Below are positions 59,254-64,000 of a stretch of 64,000 bases of DNA, piece by piece (within the stretch, counting starts at the first letter, position 1; every line of letters begins with the position of its first letter). The DNA is from Ceratorhiza oryzae-sativae (lineage: Eukaryota > Basidiomycota > Agaricomycetes > Cantharellales > Ceratobasidiaceae). The translations under genes were made by a program, and so were the position numbers. Location: NCBI GenBank assembly GCA_030998015.1, contig JARWMV010000075.1, positions 1 to 64,000 of the forward strand, written 5' to 3'. A model generated the notes under the pieces. It saw nothing but the letters and a program-made list of their open reading frames with translations, was not told where the DNA came from and made no database searches.

Positions 59254-61193
59254 ATCGTTTATTTCTGGGATTGATTTTGGCTGTACCTACCTGTTCACTT
59301 GTCCTTAATGGCCTACCTGAAATTCATTACAATCAAATTTATTTCACATTTTTCATTCATGTAGACACCGTCGAATTCCACTCTCCGCGAAGTGAGGCTT
59401 CGAGAAAATGCTCATTCGTTGCTGCCAAGGTCAGCCATACGTGTCCGGTGGCAAAAGCCACTGGACCTGCAAGCGTCGCACTACTGCTGCCGAGCAGTGA
59501 TTCAAGCGCCAGGGGAACACGCTCCAGCTGTTGTAACTTTACGAAAGGCAGTGTCCGTTTTTGTAGCATAATACAGCGGTATTGAACCGAGCAAAGCACT
59601 TCTCAGTCTCCCAATCAATTAGTTACACGTGTAAGCACCGCCCGATTTCACGGTACGTGGCATATGCGCGTGAATTGGACGTGTCTGCATTTGCCGCGTT
59701 TGCTGAGCATCATTTCTTTTATGCGCCTTAACGCCCGGGTTTGAAATGTCAAACAAGGCGCTGGATGGACTAGTTGTACGTTCAGGTATGCTCTCGCAAA
59801 ATTCGACCATAACTCCTAAATAGCATCGCAGAGCGCCCGAACGGGGGAGGGAGATCTTGAGAGCTCACCGAGGGACGGAGCCACAGGTGGAAGACCGCAC
59901 CCCAGGCGGCCCAGCCACTGCCCCACCGGCGACACCCGACCATGGCCACGATCGCCCAACTGCGCCATATCCAGCAGCTTTCGGGAAACCCCCTTGGCAT
60001 CGCCTCTTGGAGTTACAAGTTGGCATGATTACGTTTGCATCACAATTGTTCGCCCGATACGGCTCTTGACTGGTGGATTGGATGCAAACCTGTTGCCATG
60101 TGTGGCACCAGTTCACGGCTCGCAATGGTGCCTTGTTTGCCCGGCACTGCCACTCGCATAGCCACCCCCGCAGCCTTGGAGCGCACTCTCCACACGCAGT
60201 CGAGGCGGGGAGGTGCACCTCTTACGTCGTACCCACTCAGCCATGAATGCTCGTTTCCCTCCACCGCGCCTAGCCTTCCATCTGCCAGGTTGGAGATTCA
60301 ATCGGGCTTCGGATTGACGTCGGGCGGTTTCATAACGGGGATGGCACACCGGTGCCCACCATATACGGCACAGGGGCAAAGTGAACATCCTCGTGTTAGC
60401 CACCTCTGTGCCCAGACAATCCCAACAAAAGGTCTGCCAGTTTGCCCTCCCCTTTACCGGCCCATTACTTCCAGGTTTAGACCTTTATTCGCCTCCATCT
60501 TTTATTCTCTATTAGATTGAATCAATTCTTGTGCTGAATTGTGACATTTACTTTCTAGCAATATTCTCGGAAAACAAAAACTGGCGGGATATACTCGAAC
60601 TTGGATATGGCGAGAAAGTTCGAGCCCGAAGCACACACGCCATTAATCCTGTGAAGAACTGGGCGATGCCAAAGGCACTACTTCTTGCTGGTATATTGCT
60701 GGTCAGCAACTTCTCCCTGCGCCGCCTCTACGGTTGTATTTTCTCTTCTGGTCGGCCCATTCGACGCTTGCTTGGTGTTCTAGCAATCATATGCTCGCCG
60801 CACTCCTCCCTTGCTTAGCCTTCTTCTTCACTCCATTCCTACCTCAACCCTCATACTTGCCTATCTAGCGTCCAAAACGAGCCTTCCTCTCGCCCAACTG
60901 ACCTTTTGTCATCGAACCGCTTTGCACCTAACCTCGATGTGATCTACGAACCCGCCATCCCGTGGTCTCGATTATGTGATTCGACACGACACCCACAGTT
61001 GTGTACCCGGGTTTTACACAAGAATCATGGGATTTCGAAAATTTCACAGATGCTTTTATTGCATACAGCCGCCATGTCGACACGTATCGCGTCGTACAGT
61101 GTAGGACAAACAAGGTGCCTGTTCCAGCGCGTCATCAACTGTCGTTCTAGCAGGTCATCTCGCCTAACGCCAAAGTCCACCAGCACTGCTCTA
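59254..61193. other. CpG-rich region without a supported gene
   Basis: One minus-strand segment (59599-59357) has a coding-like composition (KLQQLERVPLALESLLGSSS...), but no joined exons could be found and no domain is recognised; it may be a remnant. Frames at 59860-60500 on both strands and at 60531-61199 lack support. A Cys/Pro-rich mix and a GC-rich block near 59,900-60,450 are unexplained. Confidence 0.4.
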
Positions 61194-61808
61194 GGTTAGG
61201 TTGAGCGAGGAGGTGTGAGTGCAAGCGGAGCGAGCACGAGCAGCGACGAGCAGAAGAAAGGCTAAGAACTCCTAGGTAATCACCTGGGAGAGACTTTTGT
61301 AGATACTCATCAGAGCCCTTCCACTGTGTCTTTTTATGCCGTGGCAGACGAACATGCCACGTCACTGGCGTGTGAAACGCCAAGGGAAGAAGACTTAACC
61401 GAACAAAGGAGAAGAACAGCTGACTGATCCTGACCGCATGGTAACCGTCCATGTGATCACTCCTCCACACAGCTGGCCAATCAGGGGGAGACACCTGACC
61501 AGCGCCAAGAACCATCAAGGTCCGAACCAAGCTGATCCGTGTGAAGCCGAGGCTCCCACGGACTTGGCGATCCGAGGATCAACCGGCCGAGGGCTCAACT
61601 CAGCTCCACCCAGACCCTGCCCGGGGGACCCTGAAGGTTCTCAAAGCGCCAGAACAGGCGCTCAGACCCTGAGGACCGAGAAGTGCCTGACTAAGCGACC
61701 AGGGGTTTGTAATACACCCTGAGTCACGTGACACTTAGTCAGCTAGAGAGTAAAGGACAAGTCATCCAAGATGACTAATCCTCCCTTAACCCTTACATAA
61801 TCTGGTTA
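61194..61808 (-). mobile_element. Penelope-like element, 3' end only (copy 3)
   Basis: About 615 bp match the 3' region of copies 1 and 2. It begins with GGTTAGGTT (61194-61202) and stops at GGTTA (61804-61808), where copies 1 and 2 read on into GGATTAAGG-like or GGATCAAAG-like sequence. It contains no protein-coding part. It sits at the border between the CpG-rich genic block and the next repeat-rich block. Confidence 0.8.
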
Positions 61809-61925
61809 TAGGAAGGAAATAAGGTGAAAATTCTTGAAAAATGTGAAATAACTCAATAACCAGTGATTCAATCGCACTGAAATTTTGTGAGATGGTAGCC
61901 CTGGCACCCGCGCACCTACCTGTAA
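61804..61925. repeat. Terminal segment of an unclassified repeat, copy B
   Basis: It aligns with 1724-1850 from GGTTATAG onward. The similarity is moderate, so the copies are old, and the spacing of shared blocks is the same in both. It terminates Penelope copy 3 at GGTTA. Confidence 0.5.
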
Positions 61926-62561
61926 ATAGGCTGGGTTATCATGCTAGGTATGAAAAAACCCCTAAATGAACCCTGGTTTCCCCTAAAAGGACCCTGATTT
62001 CATTTCAAATTCAGGGATCTTAGCTCTGAAAATAAAATAAAATAGGTCAGAAAATCCAAAGTCCAAGGTGTGAAAATACCTCTCTCATTCAATTTTCCTG
62101 CAGGAAACTTTCCATTCTCATAACTCTTGCTGTCACAATCATGATACCAAACACACTCTTAATAATCAAAAAGTACAGATGTCTTGCCAGCATGCTGGCA
62201 AGGCATCAACAGCAAAAAGATAGCAGGAGTAACAATCTTAATCAAACTACCATACTTAGGTTGCCTAAGTCCCATGCTAACCACTGGGAGCAGGAGTATG
62301 ACAAAGTGCTCAAGCAGTTCTCACTCAAAGGTCCCTCATGGACAAGTCTGCTGTGACACTGTATGACCTGATTTATGGTTGGACTTACACAGACTAGTGG
62401 CACTGCAATTGGTTGGGCAGCTGACCCTTATATGAGGTCTGACAACTTTATAATGCCACTGACATGTTATGCAAATGGCAAGTGGCATAGAGCTAGGTAT
62501 ATATGGTTGAATGCATAAAAGTGGATATCTTAGAAGCTTGTGCTTCTAATGTTAGAGACAC
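61926..62561. other. No gene recognised
   Basis: AT-rich, with short plus-strand frames at 62141-62366 that lack domains. A TATA-like ATGCATAAAAG lies about 50 bp before the ATG at 62562. Confidence 0.4.
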
Positions 62562-62660
62562 CATGGACCCATCCTATCTCTCCTCTACAAGTCATATCCT
62601 CTGTGACTCATGCTACAACAGTGTGAGCAATATCCATTGCTATGAATGCACATCATGGTA
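62562..62660 (+). pseudogene. Short Cys-rich ORF related in layout to the one at 11283
   Basis: An ATG at 62562 opens about 32 codons with CDSC, then CYEC, and ends at tandem TAG/TAA stops; further Cys and His codons follow the stops (CWCHC). The arrangement resembles the first half of the Cys-rich frame at 11283, and the leader before each ATG is similar in length. It may be a dead 5' exon of the same family. Confidence 0.3.
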
Positions 62661-63744
62661 GTAATGCTGGTGCCATTGTACAAGACAGAATAAAATGGTA
62701 CAATACAGGTCCAGGAATGCCAAGGTGTACTGCAGAGGAAGAATGATTACTTAGACTAGGCCTTTGCTTACTCTTGGTCATAGGCTTAGGGTGATCTGGC
62801 CTGAACAGAGGGTTGAGTTGTTGGACTACACTATGCCTGCTTCAGTGCACATCAGTTGCATTGGGTCAATAACAATATGAAGAGTAGAAACACACATATT
62901 GTTACATGAATGAATGGGAATAATTACCCATCAGACAGCTCCTGCACAACAGAAATACCAAGTGATACATTACCACAGTGCAGACACAGAATTTTCCATC
63001 CACCTTGAACATCCAGATGGCCACAGCACACCCAAAATTTCAAGTCCACTCTGCACAGCTAAAGCACCGAAGCACTCCTGAAATTTTGTGTCCATCTTTA
63101 GCAATGAAAAGCAAATAGACAAACCCCTCTATGGCACTGCAATCTCCAACTTTTCAAAAATTGAGCAGAATTAGGGTTGCCTATATTGAAAAGGGCCTGA
63201 GTGTAATACAAAAATTCATGGTTGGCACCAAGGCTCCATGCCAGAACAGCATTGCAATCAGCTCCACAAGAACTGTCTAGTGTTGGATTGAAGTTTTGAG
63301 GAACCATGATGTCAGTAGGTGCCCACCCACTTACTCCATAGAAATCAGGCGTCATGAGTATTCAGAGCCCCATGTATGTGGTCAATTCTAGCACACATCA
63401 ATATCATGGGTCCATTTGTGTCCATTGGGCAGTACCTGGTATTTAAAAGGAAGGTACTGAAGATATCAACTAGTACATTCCATTACCTAGTCCATGTGTC
63501 ACCTCACATATCATCTCATGTACCAGGCCATATACTGAAGTGTTGTATTAGAAAATCCCATCACTCATAGCTTGAATATGTGATAAGTCTTCTTACCTAC
63601 ATGTAGTCAAAAAGTTTGGTTTGTACTATTGAAGACCCCTACTTCACTTTCCTCAACAGAAGGGTTCAAGGTGCCAAAAATGCAGTGGAGCAAGGGCCTC
63701 TCAACTCTAACTTCAAGGACTATGGCTATACTGCATGACCTTCA
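62661..63744. other. No gene; degenerate 46-bp satellite traces
   Basis: At about 62980-63095 blocks such as CCCAAAATTTC and GTCCACTCTGCACAGC match the satellite at the window end but are diverged. The rest has no supported gene; a minus-strand 85-codon frame at 63098-63355 has no recognised domain. Confidence 0.45.
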
Positions 63745-64000
63745 GTTGGGCTGACAGACCCAAAATTTTGCATGCACCTTGGAAAACCACAGGACCACAG
63801 CAGACCCGAAATTTCGCATCCACTCTGCACAGCCACAAGTCCACAGTGGACCCAAAATATCATGTCCACCTTGGACAACTACAAGGCCACAGCAGACCCG
63901 AAATTTCGCGTCCACTCTGCACAGCCACAAGGTCACAGCAGACCTGAAATATTGTGTCCACCTTGGACAATTTCAAGACCACAGCAGACTTGAAATTTCA
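63745..64000. repeat. 46-bp satellite, at least five copies, continuing past the window
   Basis: ACAGCAGACCCGAAATTTCG-like blocks start at about 63798, 63843, 63889, 63935 and 63981 (45-46 bp apart), with a less clear one near 63752. Two sub-types alternate: one with TCCACTCTGCACAGCC, the other with TCCACCTTGGACAA, so the higher-order unit is about 92 bp. The array reaches the last base. Confidence 0.85.

Overview
The window looks like fungal DNA, most probably from an Agaricomycete; a Rhizoctonia/Ceratobasidium-like species is my best guess. The reasons are 45-60 bp spliceosomal introns with GT-AG (and one GC-AG) ends, a NACHT-WD40 receptor of the kind expanded in these fungi, an endonuclease-free Penelope-like retroelement, a TET/JBP-type dioxygenase, and large decayed multi-exon proteins of mobile-element character. 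I see no bacterial-style operon, rRNA, tRNA or CRISPR array.

Bases 1-49,400 are an accessory, repeat-rich compartment, visibly poor in CpG except in young insertions. It holds a RecQ-like helicase cut by a hAT-type MITE (1-1.7 kb), a 200-bp repeat with 37-nt palindromes (2.0-2.7 kb), decayed exons followed by a clean four-exon unknown gene (5.7-8.1 kb), a second MITE (8.9 kb), a 150-bp minisatellite (9.4-10.6 kb), a near full-length Penelope-like element (11.4-15.2 kb), a duplicated unit rich in GTACAAAGTAC palindromes with a foldback (15.2-17.7 kb), a truncated Penelope copy (21.4-22.5 kb), a 109-bp satellite, a transposase-like pseudogene (23.5-26.1 kb), a solo LTR (26.5-27.8 kb), an 11-kb SNF2-family pseudogene (29-40.2 kb), a kinesin-5 fragment (41 kb), a 113-bp minisatellite (42.3-43.6 kb) and a TET/JBP-like dioxygenase gene cut off by an LTR (44-45.6 kb). 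Two LTRs of the same family then lie tail to tail as a 2.6-kb palindrome (45.6-48.2 kb).

Bases 49,400-61,190 are CpG-rich, ordinary-looking genic DNA. A long disordered-protein gene on the minus strand faces away from a ten-exon C2-like/NACHT/WD40 receptor gene (55.1-59.3 kb), whose five WD40 repeats are almost identical at the DNA level. From 61.2 kb the sequence is repeat-rich again: a third Penelope 3' end, a junction element also found at 1.7 kb, a small Cys-rich ORF and a 46-bp satellite that runs off the window.

Two themes tie the window together. First, most old coding regions are broken by in-frame TGA codons where CGA is the likely ancestor, as expected from deamination of methylated CpG. 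Second, telomere-associated types of sequence occur together: a RecQ-type helicase, endonuclease-free Penelope elements with TTAGG-like ends, and several minisatellites. This suggests a subtelomeric or formerly subtelomeric segment. Both are inferences. All family names come from motif recognition by eye; no searches were run.
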